Shown here in pieces: positions 6,456-13,382 of a stretch of 13,768 nucleotides of DNA; positions within the stretch are counted from its first letter, which is position 1; each line of letters opens with the position of its first letter. The notes below the pieces were generated by a model. That model did not search any database and was not told where the DNA came from. It saw only the letters and a list, made by a program, of their open reading frames with translations. The stretch lies in assembly GCA_964517215.1 (NCBI GenBank), contig CAZFBR010000079.1, positions 1-13,768 of the forward strand, read 5' to 3'. The stretch comes from CAZFBR01 sp035353495 [NCBI: uncultured bacterium]. GTDB taxonomy: Bacteria; DAOPZR01. Both the position numbers and the translations under genes were made by a program.

Positions 6456-7193
6456 ATGGAACTGATGACGTTGGGTGCCGGATTGGTGCAGTTCTTTCCG
6501 GATGCCGCGGGTGCGGTGCGCGGCGCGGCGGCGGCGGCGGCGGCATTTGTGGTTGCTGCGCCGCTGGCGGCATATGCCCGGCGTGCCGGTCGCCCGGTCG
6601 GCGACACCCGCAAGCTGTTCCATGTCATTATATTCACGGCGGCCGCCGCCTTGCGCTATGCTACCGATGGCGGCACGCTGGCGGTGTACGGGTCAGTGGT
6701 GGCGGCGGGCATTCTCGTTGCGGTTTGGCGCGGCGACGGTGAACCGCTCTTCGAGGCGCTGGCCCGCGAGGAAGACGCTCCGCATCGTGCCTGGTTTGTC
6801 GTGGTGCCGCTGGCGGCGACGGCGATCGGCGGTGTGCTGGCACAGCTGATTGCCGGGCCGGCAGCGCCGGTTGCCTACCTCGTCGGCGGCTGGGGTGATG
6901 CGGTGGGTGAACCTGCGGGGAAGCGCTGGGGCCGCCACCGGTTCATGGTCCCGCGCCTCAAGGGCGTGCCCGCAGTGCGCACGGTCGAGGGCTGTCTGGC
7001 GGTGTTCACCGCTTCGTGGCTGGCGGCCGGCATCGCTTTTGTCGCGCTCGGCACGGGATTCGCCGCAGGGATCGGGCTGGCACTGGTGGTGGCAGTGGTA
7101 GCGACCGCGGTCGAGGCGGTTTCGCCGCACGGCCTCGACAACCTGACGATCATGGTGGCCGTTGCCTTGCTCGCCCGCTGGCTGACCCGCTAA
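6456..7193 (+). CDS. Dolichol/phytol kinase - phosphatidate cytidylyltransferase family membrane protein
   Basis: A 245-residue polytopic inner-membrane protein of the CTP-dependent lipid kinase/cytidylyltransferase family (SEC59, VTE5 and CdsA relatives). Family hallmarks are visible: a GDTRKLFHV segment (49-57) at the end of the first membrane helix, the GWGDAVGEPAGKRWGRHRF loop (145-163), RTVEG at 175-179, and a C-terminal EAVSPHGLDNLTI (220-232). The last is typical of the phytol/dolichol kinase side, making CTP:prenol or CTP:lipid phosphorylation the most likely reaction; the substrate is not known. The ATG at 6456 is preceded by only a weak purine stretch. It follows the ZIP gene after 97 nt with no recognisable terminator between them, and converges with the minus-strand operon. 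Confidence 0.8.
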   Translation: MELMTLGAGLVQFFPDAAGAVRGAAAAAAAFVVAAPLAAYARRAGRPVGDTRKLFHVIIFTAAAALRYATDGGTLAVYGSVVAAGILVAVWRGDGEPLFEALAREEDAPHRAWFVVVPLAATAIGGVLAQLIAGPAAPVAYLVGGWGDAVGEPAGKRWGRHRFMVPRLKGVPAVRTVEGCLAVFTASWLAAGIAFVALGTGFAAGIGLALVVAVVATAVEAVSPHGLDNLTIMVAVALLARWLTR

Positions 7194-7224
7194 CCCGCGG
7201 GGCGGTGTGCCGGGCCCGATACCG

Positions 7225-8283
7225 CTACGGTTTGTCCGGTCGGGGGCCGGCCAGTGCCGCTGCGACGCGTTCGACCTTTTTGTCGGTGGCATAGGCATGG
7301 ACATAGACCGTGCCGGCAAGTGACCGGCAGAACGCCGCGGTGGCGCGGGCCTGCTCGTCGGTGCCGGCCTCCCGAAAGTGCAGGGTTATGCCGAAATTCT
7401 GTGCGGCTGTGCGTGTCGCCTCGACGGCGGTTTGTGCCTCTGCGTCGGCCGGGTTGAGCAGGCAAACCACGTGTTGCACCTGCGCGCGCAGCACGAATTC
7501 AAACCATTCGTCAGTGGTAGGCAACGGGCCGAGAATGAACCGTCCGTCAATTCGCCGGACCCGGCCGCGTTCGAACTGTTCCGGGAGTTCGGGCGGGGCG
7601 GCTGCCGCTGCGGTTTCGCCCAAGGCGCTGAGGACGGCGCTGCGCGCCAGCTCGGCACGATGCCGGCCGAGGTAGCAGTGCACGTAATAGCGCCCTTCGC
7701 CTGACTGTGCCAGCGCGCGCAGCTGGTCCAGGGCGGTGCGGTTGTCCGTCACCCAGGGGAGCATCGGAATCTCGATCAACTCGATGGCAGCCGCCCGGGC
7801 GGACTCACGCTCAGTACTGAGCAGCACCGCCTCGAACGGCACCAGCGCATTCATCAGTGTGATGATGCCGGTGTAACCTTCGCGTTTCAGGCGCAGGCAG
7901 TCGGCGGCCTGCGGATAGGGGCCGAAGGTGAAGCGCTCGCCCCACGATTCGCTGCTGCCGCGGAACATGCGGAATGCCCCGCTCCCCGTCTGCAGAAATG
8001 CAGCGAATACCGCGAGACAAAGGATCAGCCCCGCGGCATGTGCGGCGCCGCGGGCAAACGGACTGCGCACTTGCAGCATGCGTTCGATCAGCCAGGCCAG
8101 TGTGGCGGAGACCATGACCCAGCCCAGTGCCAGGCCGGTCAGCGCCAGCTCCCGGTTGCCGCGCGAAACGTCGAGTTCGGTCAGGCGTGCCGCCAGCGGC
8201 GCGGCGATGAACAGCAGGATACCGGCTCCGCCCGCAAATCCCAGCCAGAGCCAGTACCCGAGAAAATGCAGCAGTCGGTTCAT
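7225..8283 (-). CDS. Three-TM protein with tandem dual-specificity-phosphatase-like domains, the second degenerate
   Basis: A 352-residue membrane protein. Hydrophobic helices at about 8-32, 46-66 and 80-98 precede two similar domains. Domain 1 starts with RFTFGPYPQ (118-125), has a GIITLMN strand (139-145) and carries VHCYLGRHR (201-209), a complete HCX5R cysteine-phosphatase loop with C203 and R209; D180 in LPWVTD is a candidate general acid. Domain 2 repeats the same plan: RFILGPLPT (248-256), HVVCLLNP (271-278) and VYVHAYATDKK (326-336). There the Cys is A330 and the Arg is K336, so it should be a pseudophosphatase. The start ATG overlaps the stop of the upstream gene (ATGA), so it is the last gene of a three-gene operon. 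Substrate (protein, inositol or lipid phosphate) is unknown. Three helices would put the domains on the opposite side from the N-terminus. Confidence 0.75.
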   Translation of the reverse strand: MNRLLHFLGYWLWLGFAGGAGILLFIAAPLAARLTELDVSRGNRELALTGLALGWVMVSATLAWLIERMLQVRSPFARGAAHAAGLILCLAVFAAFLQTGSGAFRMFRGSSESWGERFTFGPYPQAADCLRLKREGYTGIITLMNALVPFEAVLLSTERESARAAAIELIEIPMLPWVTDNRTALDQLRALAQSGEGRYYVHCYLGRHRAELARSAVLSALGETAAAAAPPELPEQFERGRVRRIDGRFILGPLPTTDEWFEFVLRAQVQHVVCLLNPADAEAQTAVEATRTAAQNFGITLHFREAGTDEQARATAAFCRSLAGTVYVHAYATDKKVERVAAALAGPRPDKP

Positions 8284-9089
8284 TGACGTGTTCCTCCCTT
8301 TGCCGGCGAGACGCGCAGCGGCCGACGGTATAGGCCCTGGCCCGTGCGCTTGCCGGTGGCCGGTTCGGTCAGCAGGATGGCAAGAAAGTAATCGCCCGGC
8401 GTCAGCCGGTGCGTCGCCAGTGTCAATGCCAGGGTTTGCGTATCCTGTGCCGAAAAATCACAGGAGCGGCCGTCAGTTTCCGCCACCTGGGCGCCGGTCT
8501 CGGTCAGGGCCACCACAATCGGCACTACTCGGGCGCCAACCCCGCCGCGATTGGCGGCAAGCACGGTGAGCGGCAGCGTTTCGCCCTGGTTAACGGTAAT
8601 GGGATATTCGGCAGCGACAATGGCGAATTCCGTGGTGCCCACCCGGATCGGGACGCCATGCCGCGCATCGACGCGGACATTGTCACGCCAGGCGTCGAAC
8701 AACAGCAGCGTGCCGCTGCGCCAGCCGGGCGGCAGTCGGGCGGTGAGCATAACCGCCGCGGTCTCGCGCGCACGCACCGCGGTTACCGGGCCTTCAACTT
8801 CGGTTTCACCGTCGATAACCAGAACGACATACGCGGCGCCGTCGGCCCAGCGGTCGTTGGCCACCTGCAGCCCGACCTGCACCGGCGAATCGCCGGCCAA
8901 CGGTGTGTCAGCGGCCAGCACCCCGGTAATGCGCAGTTGCGGTGCAAACACCTCTTCGTGGAAAAACCAGACAATGCCATAGATGGCCAGCAACACCGCC
9001 ACCAGCGCGGCGATACGTCCGGCCAGTGCGCGGGGGTTGCCCCGCGTGCCGGTTTCGGGTGGTGGTTCCCGCTTTTTCTGGCCGGTCAT
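8280..9089 (-). CDS. Single-pass membrane protein with beta-rich (Ig/CARDB-like) extracytoplasmic part
   Basis: A 269-residue protein with a short basic N-terminus, one transmembrane helix (about residues 24-43, ALVAVLLAIYGIVWFF) and a long C-terminal part. The latter is made of alternating hydrophobic beta strands, apparently two tandem Ig- or CARDB-like domains (about 50-150 and 155-262), with phrases such as PVQVGLQVAND, YVVLVIDGE and LPLTVLAANRGG. The family is not recognised. The frame is open upstream to 9167, but the ATG at 9089 is preferred. It overlaps the stop of the 46-codon gene by 4 nt, as expected for coupled translation, and the extra upstream residues would only shadow that gene. 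It is the middle gene of the operon and overlaps the phosphatase-like gene by 4 nt, so it may be its extracytoplasmic partner (inference). Confidence 0.65.
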   Translation of the reverse strand: MTGQKKREPPPETGTRGNPRALAGRIAALVAVLLAIYGIVWFFHEEVFAPQLRITGVLAADTPLAGDSPVQVGLQVANDRWADGAAYVVLVIDGETEVEGPVTAVRARETAAVMLTARLPPGWRSGTLLLFDAWRDNVRVDARHGVPIRVGTTEFAIVAAEYPITVNQGETLPLTVLAANRGGVGARVVPIVVALTETGAQVAETDGRSCDFSAQDTQTLALTLATHRLTPGDYFLAILLTEPATGKRTGQGLYRRPLRVSPAKGGTRQ

Positions 9090-9226
9090 AATCCCAGCGG
9101 CGGCAGGAGGGTCAGGATGAGCGCCAGCGTCAGGAGTAGAATCTTGCCGTCGAAGATCCGTCCCCAACTGTGCACGATCCGGAAGCCCATGGTACGCCGG
9201 GGAGCGTCGGTCTGAGCCTGTGCCAT
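9086..9226 (-). CDS. 46-residue small membrane protein, first gene of the operon
   Basis: A short reading frame from the ATG at 9226-9224 to the TGA at 9088-9086. It begins MAQAQTDAPRRTMGFRIVHS and continues to a hydrophobic C-terminal half (KILLLTLALILTLLPPLGL, residues 28-46) that can span the membrane once. A perfect GGAGG lies 5 nt upstream of the ATG, a sigma-70-like promoter is 45-75 nt upstream, and the stop overlaps the next ATG in an ATGA. These three signals together make it a real gene despite its size. No homologue is recognised. The twin arginines at 10-11 lie too far from the hydrophobic part and lack the Tat context. Function could be membrane anchoring or modulation of the two larger operon partners. 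Confidence 0.7.
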   Translation of the reverse strand: MAQAQTDAPRRTMGFRIVHSWGRIFDGKILLLTLALILTLLPPLGL

Positions 9227-9270
9227 AGAGGCCTCCGTTGCGTGCCGTCAGTTTCTGAACACCTAATGCT

Positions 9271-9300
9271 ACTGTAGATAAGGAGATGATTGTCTGTCAA
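9271..9300 (-). promoter_or_regulatory. Promoter of the small-protein/Ig/phosphatase operon
   Basis: On the minus strand a perfect -35 TTGACA (complement of 9295-9300) is followed after 18 bp by TACAGT (complement of 9271-9276, 4 of 6 matches to TATAAT). Transcription would begin around 9264, giving a leader of about 38 nt to the ATG at 9226. Confidence 0.55.
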
Positions 9301-9307
9301 GCCGGCA

Positions 9308-9336
9308 TTGACGGCAGAAGTTGATGCTGATAGGAT
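9308..9336 (+). promoter_or_regulatory. Promoter directed toward the YaiO-like gene
   Basis: TTGACG (9308-9313) and TAGGAT (9331-9336, 4 of 6 matches to TATAAT) are 17 bp apart. The -35 boxes of this and the minus-strand promoter are back to back, 7 bp apart. If used, the transcript starts near 9343 and carries a leader of about 310 nt before the next gene. Confidence 0.45.
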
Positions 9337-9653
9337 ACATGCGGTTCGGGGGGATGACGGGAACAACCAATCTGTGCCCGGCGGTGTCTGAGACGCATCC
9401 GGCAGGGTGCGCGGGTCCTGTGCGCGACGGACGGGCGGCTGACGAACTGCGGCGGCAACGGCCGGGCGACGAGTGAATGCACCCTGCCGATCCGCGAATT
9501 GCTGCCCGGTTGCGGCTTCCGTGCCGTGATGCGCGAAGTTGATCCTGAGCGCCGCGCCCGGCGCGGGCAATGGCCGCGAGCTCCCCGGGATGGTGGCGAC
9601 GTTGTGCAGCGGTGCAGACCCGGTAAACCGGGCTTGACGCACGGGAGGTTGGC
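9337..9653 (+). other. Long intergenic/leader region without a recognised gene
   Basis: About 310 bases between the divergent promoters and the YaiO-like gene. Several short GC-rich inverted repeats are visible, e.g. CCGCGC/GCGCGG around 9550-9564 and CCCGG-TAAA-CCGGG at 9619-9632, the latter 10 nt before the GGGAGG ribosome binding site at 9643-9648. A 45-codon frame from the ATG at 9339 (to 9476) begins MRFGGMTGTT but has no visible ribosome binding site and starts before the predicted transcription start. I recognise no known riboswitch or RNA class. It could be an untranslated leader or decayed sequence. Confidence 0.4.
9619..9632 (+). promoter_or_regulatory. Small hairpin upstream of the YaiO-gene ribosome binding site
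   Basis: CCCGG (9619-9623) pairs perfectly with CCGGG (9628-9632) around a TAAA loop. It ends 10 nt before the Shine-Dalgarno sequence. No T-tract follows, so it is not a terminator by itself. Any regulatory role is inference. Confidence 0.3.
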
Positions 9654-10952
9654 ATGATTCTGGTCTGGTTATGGCTGTCGACAGTGACGACCCTGACGGA
9701 TGCTGATTCGGCGTTTGCCCGCGGTGATTACCCGGCCGCCATCCGGGAGTACGAAGCGGCGCTGGCAGACGACAGCATGGCGTACGAGCCGCGGTTCCAA
9801 CTCGCCCGGGCCCTGGCCTTTTCCGGCCGGCGCACCGATGCGATCCGCGAATACAGCGTGCTGCTGGCACGCAACCCGGTCAACAGCGATGTGCTGCTGG
9901 GGCGCGGGCGGGTATATGCCTGGGAGGAACGCTGGGCGGAAGCGGAACGCGATCTGACCACAGCGTCACTGCAATCACCGGCGTATGCGGATGTCTGGTC
10001 GGCGCTGGCGGACATGTACCTGTGGAGCGGGCGGCCGGCAGAGGCCGCCGGCGCAGCGGGACGGCTGATCGCGCTGACCCCGTCCGCGCCGGCCGGCTTT
10101 GTGGCGCGCGGAAAGGCCTGCCGCGCCGCGGGGATGACGGAGGCGGCGCGTGCCGATTTTGCCGCGGCGGGTGCGCGCGGTTTGGCGGTGGAAGAAGTGA
10201 CCGCCCTGCTGGCGTCGCTTGACGTGCGGCGGGCTAATCCCGCGGCGACGGTGCCGGCCGGATTTGCCTGGTCGGTCAATGCGGAATACGGGGTTACCCG
10301 GTTCCGTCCGGAGCGCGCTGAATGGCGCGAATCGTCGGTAACGGTGCGCCGCCATTTCAGCCGCGGGTCGCTGGCGGTTGAATATCTCGATGCCAATCGC
10401 TTTTCGCTTGCCGACCGGGCGCTGGCGGTGGACGCATACGCTGACCTGTGGCCGCGGGCCTACGTCAATCTGCGCTACCAGCATTGCGACGACGGGCAGC
10501 TGTATGCCAATCATGCCTATCGCGCCGAACTGTTTCAGGGCGTCGGCAGCGGCTGGGAACTGTCGGGCAGCTACGACCACATGGATTGGGGCACAACCAA
10601 CACCGATATGTACGGCGCCGGCCTTGGCCGGTACTTCGGTGACTGGTATCTGCGCGAACGGACCATGTTCATCCCGGCGACCGCAGGAATGGGCTATGCG
10701 CACAGCCTGCTGGCCCGCTATTACTATTCCGGGAATGCTGACGATTACGCTGAAATCAGCGGCGGCTTCGGTCACGGACGGCAGTATCGCAGCGACGGAA
10801 CCAGGGAACGGACGCAGAGCAGTTCCGCCGGGCTGGTGGTGCAGAAGTACCTGACTGACCATTTCGGCGTGAAGCTGGGCGCGGGCTATGACGACGACCG
10901 CCATGCATTTGTCGATTATACGCTGTCAATCGGTCTGTTAACCCGCTGGTAG
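9654..10952 (+). CDS. TPR protein with YaiO-family outer-membrane beta-barrel domain
   Basis: A 432-residue envelope protein. A short hydrophobic N-terminus (MILVWLWLSTVTTLTDA) looks like a signal sequence, though it has no basic residue. Four or so TPR-like repeats follow (about 18-170: AFARGDYPAAIREYEAAL, ALAFSGRRTDAIREYSVLL, VYAWEERWAEAERDL, MYLWSGRPAEAAGAA). From about 205 the protein turns into alternating aromatic beta strands (WSVNAEYGVTRF, VNLRYQHCDDGQLYANH, WELSGSYDHMDWG, GMGYAHSLLARYYYSG). It ends in LSIGLLTRW, an aromatic C-terminal residue as in barrels inserted by the BAM complex. This layout matches the YaiO outer-membrane domain family. GGGAGG lies 5 nt before the ATG. The next gene starts 1 nt after the stop. 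Transport substrate or partner is unknown. Confidence 0.8.
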   Translation: MILVWLWLSTVTTLTDADSAFARGDYPAAIREYEAALADDSMAYEPRFQLARALAFSGRRTDAIREYSVLLARNPVNSDVLLGRGRVYAWEERWAEAERDLTTASLQSPAYADVWSALADMYLWSGRPAEAAGAAGRLIALTPSAPAGFVARGKACRAAGMTEAARADFAAAGARGLAVEEVTALLASLDVRRANPAATVPAGFAWSVNAEYGVTRFRPERAEWRESSVTVRRHFSRGSLAVEYLDANRFSLADRALAVDAYADLWPRAYVNLRYQHCDDGQLYANHAYRAELFQGVGSGWELSGSYDHMDWGTTNTDMYGAGLGRYFGDWYLRERTMFIPATAGMGYAHSLLARYYYSGNADDYAEISGGFGHGRQYRSDGTRERTQSSSAGLVVQKYLTDHFGVKLGAGYDDDRHAFVDYTLSIGLLTRW

Positions 10953-10953
10953 C

Positions 10954-11958
10954 ATGGCAGGGCAGCGGCACGCAAATGCCCGATCCGCCCGGGCGATGAG
11001 CATCCCGTCGCCGCGGGCGGGTCGTCTGCTGCTGATCTTCATCGACGGTCTGGGGCTGGGCGCGGCTGATCCGCGCATCAACCCGGTGGCGGCGGCGGGT
11101 GCGCGGCTGCTGCCGGTGGCCGGCATGACGCGGGTCGCACTGGACGGCGTGGTGGCGGCGGCGGATGCGCGGCTCGGGGTGGCGGGCATTCCGCAAAGCG
11201 CCACCGGCCAGACGGCGCTCTTCACCGGATACAATGCGCCGCGGCTGGTCGGCGCCCATTGCGTGGGCTTTCCACGCGCATCGCTGCGCCGCCGGCTGCT
11301 GCGGCGCAACCTGCTGCTGACCCTGCGCCGGCAGGGCCGGCGGGCGGAATTTGTCAACGCCTATCCGCGCCATGCGGCGCTGCTGAATGCCGGCAAAATC
11401 CGGATTGCCCGTGACGGACGGCTGCGGGCGGACGGCGATGTGCCGCCGGCGGTGCTGCGCCGCCTGTCGGTGACGACGGTCTCCGCGCTGACTGCCGGCC
11501 AGCGGTTCCGTGATCTGGCCGATCTGCAGGCCGGGCGTGCGGTCTATCATGATTTCACCAATCGCATCCTGCGTGAACTGGGCGAGGCGGTGCCGCTGCT
11601 GACGCCGGCGCAGGCGGGGCGGCAATTGTGGCGTTGCGCCCGCGATCTGGAATTCGCGCTGTACGAGCACTTTCTCACCGATCGCGCCGGTCATCATGGC
11701 GATTTTGCTGCGGCAGTGCGCCGGGTCAAGGATTTGGACGCTTTTCTGGCCGCCCTGCTGGCCGGCGCCTTGCCGGCGGGCGCCACGGTGCTGCTGACCA
11801 GCGACCATGGCAATCTTGAAGATTTGCGCGCACGGCAGCATACCGGGAACCCCGTGCCGGTGGTGGCCTGGGGCCCGCAGGCGGTGCTGTTGACCCGCGG
11901 GGTGCGGAAACTGACGGAGCTTTACCCTCGCATAACCGCACACATGGCGGCACATTGA
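10954..11958 (+). CDS. AlkP-superfamily metalloenzyme, iPGM/phosphopentomutase-like
   Basis: A 334-residue cytoplasmic protein with the metal-site order of the alkaline phosphatase/cofactor-independent phosphoglycerate mutase superfamily. Visible are LLLIFIDGLGLG with D31, IPQSATGQTALFTGYNA (79-95) with the likely nucleophile and metal ligands (S82, T84), LTDRAGHHGD (D243, H247), LTSDHGNLED (D284, H285) and HTGNP with H296. It is shorter than iPGM (about 510 residues) because the phosphotransferase insert is missing, so a phosphatase or phosphonate/sulfate-type hydrolase is as likely as a mutase. The first ATG (10954) is 1 nt after the YaiO gene stop, suggesting coupled translation. An internal ATG at 10996 would give a start closer to the first beta strand and is a fair alternative, since neither has a good ribosome binding site. 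Confidence 0.8.
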   Translation: MAGQRHANARSARAMSIPSPRAGRLLLIFIDGLGLGAADPRINPVAAAGARLLPVAGMTRVALDGVVAAADARLGVAGIPQSATGQTALFTGYNAPRLVGAHCVGFPRASLRRRLLRRNLLLTLRRQGRRAEFVNAYPRHAALLNAGKIRIARDGRLRADGDVPPAVLRRLSVTTVSALTAGQRFRDLADLQAGRAVYHDFTNRILRELGEAVPLLTPAQAGRQLWRCARDLEFALYEHFLTDRAGHHGDFAAAVRRVKDLDAFLAALLAGALPAGATVLLTSDHGNLEDLRARQHTGNPVPVVAWGPQAVLLTRGVRKLTELYPRITAHMAAH

Positions 11959-11983
11959 CGATCATTGCGGACAGTGTTACAAT
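11955..11983 (+). promoter_or_regulatory. Strong promoter of the ATP-cone/kinase gene
   Basis: TTGACG (11955-11960) overlaps the stop codon of the metalloenzyme gene and is followed after exactly 17 bp by TACAAT (11978-11983, 5 of 6 matches), with an extended -10 TG at 11975-11976. Transcription would start near 11990. The leader then folds a 6-bp hairpin (11991-11996 with 12002-12007, loop TTCAG), and GGGAGG at 12015-12020 sits 6 nt before the ATG. Confidence 0.65.
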
Positions 11984-12026
11984 GCACTGACGGCGGTTCA
12001 GCCGCTGCGATACAGGGAGGGTTTCC

Positions 12027-13382
12027 ATGAATTCGGGATCGTTCACGCATGTCACCAAGCGTGACGGCACAGTTGTGCCGTTCACGGAAGTGCGCATTAC
12101 CAATGCCATTTATCGTGCGGCCATTGCCTCGGGCGGACGCGATCGCGTCCTGTCGGAAGAACTGACCGGCAAGGTGGTGGCCCTGCTGGCACAGCAGCTG
12201 CCGGCGGGGAGCACCCCGCAGGTTGAGCAGGTGCAGGACGCCATCGAAAAGGTGCTGATCGAGACCGGTCATGCGAAAACCGCCAAGGCCTTCATCCTCT
12301 ACCGCAACGACCGGGCGCGGGAGCGCGACGAGAAGAATGCCTACAGCAACCGCAGCCAGCAGGAGGAGATCATTCCCTGGCGCAAGGTGTGGGAATCGCT
12401 GAACTGGGCCATTGATCACCGCGTCCTGACCATCGCCCAGCTCAACCAGCGCATCGCCGACGGGAGTTTCTCCGAACTGGTGCGCGAATGCGAGGAGCAT
12501 TACCAGCTGGAGATCGTGCGCGCGGCGGACGCCATTTTGCGGCGCAAGGACGAGGTGAAGTTCGTCATCATTGCGGGGCCCAGTTCCTCGGGCAAGACCA
12601 CGACGACGATCAAGATTGCGGAGCATCTCAAAAACGAGGGATTCGAGTTTGTTCCCTATCACGTTGACAACTATTACGTCAACCTCGACACGCACCCGAA
12701 GGATGAATTCGGCGACTACGACTATGAAGTGCCCGAGGCGATGGACCTGGCGCTGCTGAACCAGCATTTGCGCGAGATCTATGCGGGCCAAAAAGTCGAT
12801 CCGCCCTACTTCAATTTCAAGTCGGGCAAGCGCGAGGGGACGGCGCATCCGGTGCAGCTGGGCAAGGGGCAGATGCTGCTCATCGACTCGCTGCACGGCC
12901 TCTTTCCGCAGGTGACGGACGGCATCCCCGAAGCGGCAAAGGCGCGCATCTTCATCGAGCCGTACCTGCAGCTGCGCGGCGGCGACGGCGCGTTTCTGCC
13001 GTGGACGGATATCCGGCTCATCCGCCGCATTGTGCGCGACGTGCGCGACCGCAACGTGCGGCCGGACCAGACCATCGAGCACTGGCATTATGTGCGCCGG
13101 GCGGAACTGCGCTACGTGCTGCCGCACGCGCTGCGGGCGGACTGCGTGGTCAACAGCGCCCTGCCGTACGAGCTGCCCATCTGGAGCGCGCGGGTGGGGA
13201 AGACCTTCGCCGACTGGGCGGACTACTACACCAAACAGAAGACGGACCGCCCCGACGCGACGCGGCGGGCGCTGCGCGTGCATCAGATGCTGCAGCAGAT
13301 CACCCCGTGGACGGACGAGGCGGTGGTGCCGCCCAGCGCGCTGCTGCGCGAGTTCATCGGCGGTTCAGCCTACAAATACTGA
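12027..13382 (+). CDS. ATP-cone domain fused to uridine-kinase-like (PRK/Udk) nucleoside kinase
   Basis: A 451-residue cytoplasmic protein of two parts. Residues 6-95 form an ATP-cone: VTKRDGTVVPFTEVRITNAI at the start and a helix with VQDAIEKVLIETGHAKTAKAFILYR at the end. This is the allosteric nucleotide-binding module best known from ribonucleotide reductases. Residues about 175-440 are a P-loop kinase of the uridine kinase/phosphoribulokinase family, with GPSSSGKTT (184-192), YHVDNYYV (211-218) holding the likely catalytic Asp, YDYEVPEAMDL (231-241) and a LLIDSLHGL Walker-B-like strand. The expected reaction is NTP-dependent phosphorylation of a nucleoside (uridine or cytidine) with feedback or adenine-nucleotide control through the cone. 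The ATG has GGGAGG 6 nt upstream and its own promoter. The stop overlaps the next ATG (TGATG). Confidence 0.85.
   Translation: MNSGSFTHVTKRDGTVVPFTEVRITNAIYRAAIASGGRDRVLSEELTGKVVALLAQQLPAGSTPQVEQVQDAIEKVLIETGHAKTAKAFILYRNDRARERDEKNAYSNRSQQEEIIPWRKVWESLNWAIDHRVLTIAQLNQRIADGSFSELVRECEEHYQLEIVRAADAILRRKDEVKFVIIAGPSSSGKTTTTIKIAEHLKNEGFEFVPYHVDNYYVNLDTHPKDEFGDYDYEVPEAMDLALLNQHLREIYAGQKVDPPYFNFKSGKREGTAHPVQLGKGQMLLIDSLHGLFPQVTDGIPEAAKARIFIEPYLQLRGGDGAFLPWTDIRLIRRIVRDVRDRNVRPDQTIEHWHYVRRAELRYVLPHALRADCVVNSALPYELPIWSARVGKTFADWADYYTKQKTDRPDATRRALRVHQMLQQITPWTDEAVVPPSALLREFIGGSAYKY

Noticed and set aside
7194-7224. GC-rich palindromic bases between the convergent genes as a bidirectional terminator
   Set aside because: No stable stem followed by a T-tract on either strand.
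9386-9394. CTGAGA sequence suggesting a TPP riboswitch in the 9337-9653 leader
   Set aside because: The other conserved TPP elements are absent and the downstream genes are not thiamine genes.
9339-9476. 45-codon frame in the leader region (begins MRFGGMTGTT)
   Set aside because: No ribosome binding site, begins upstream of the predicted transcription start, and no resemblance to any protein I know.
11922-13283. 453-codon minus-strand frame opposite the ATP-cone kinase
   Set aside because: The plus strand encodes a recognisable two-domain enzyme with promoter and ribosome binding site; the antisense product has no domain.
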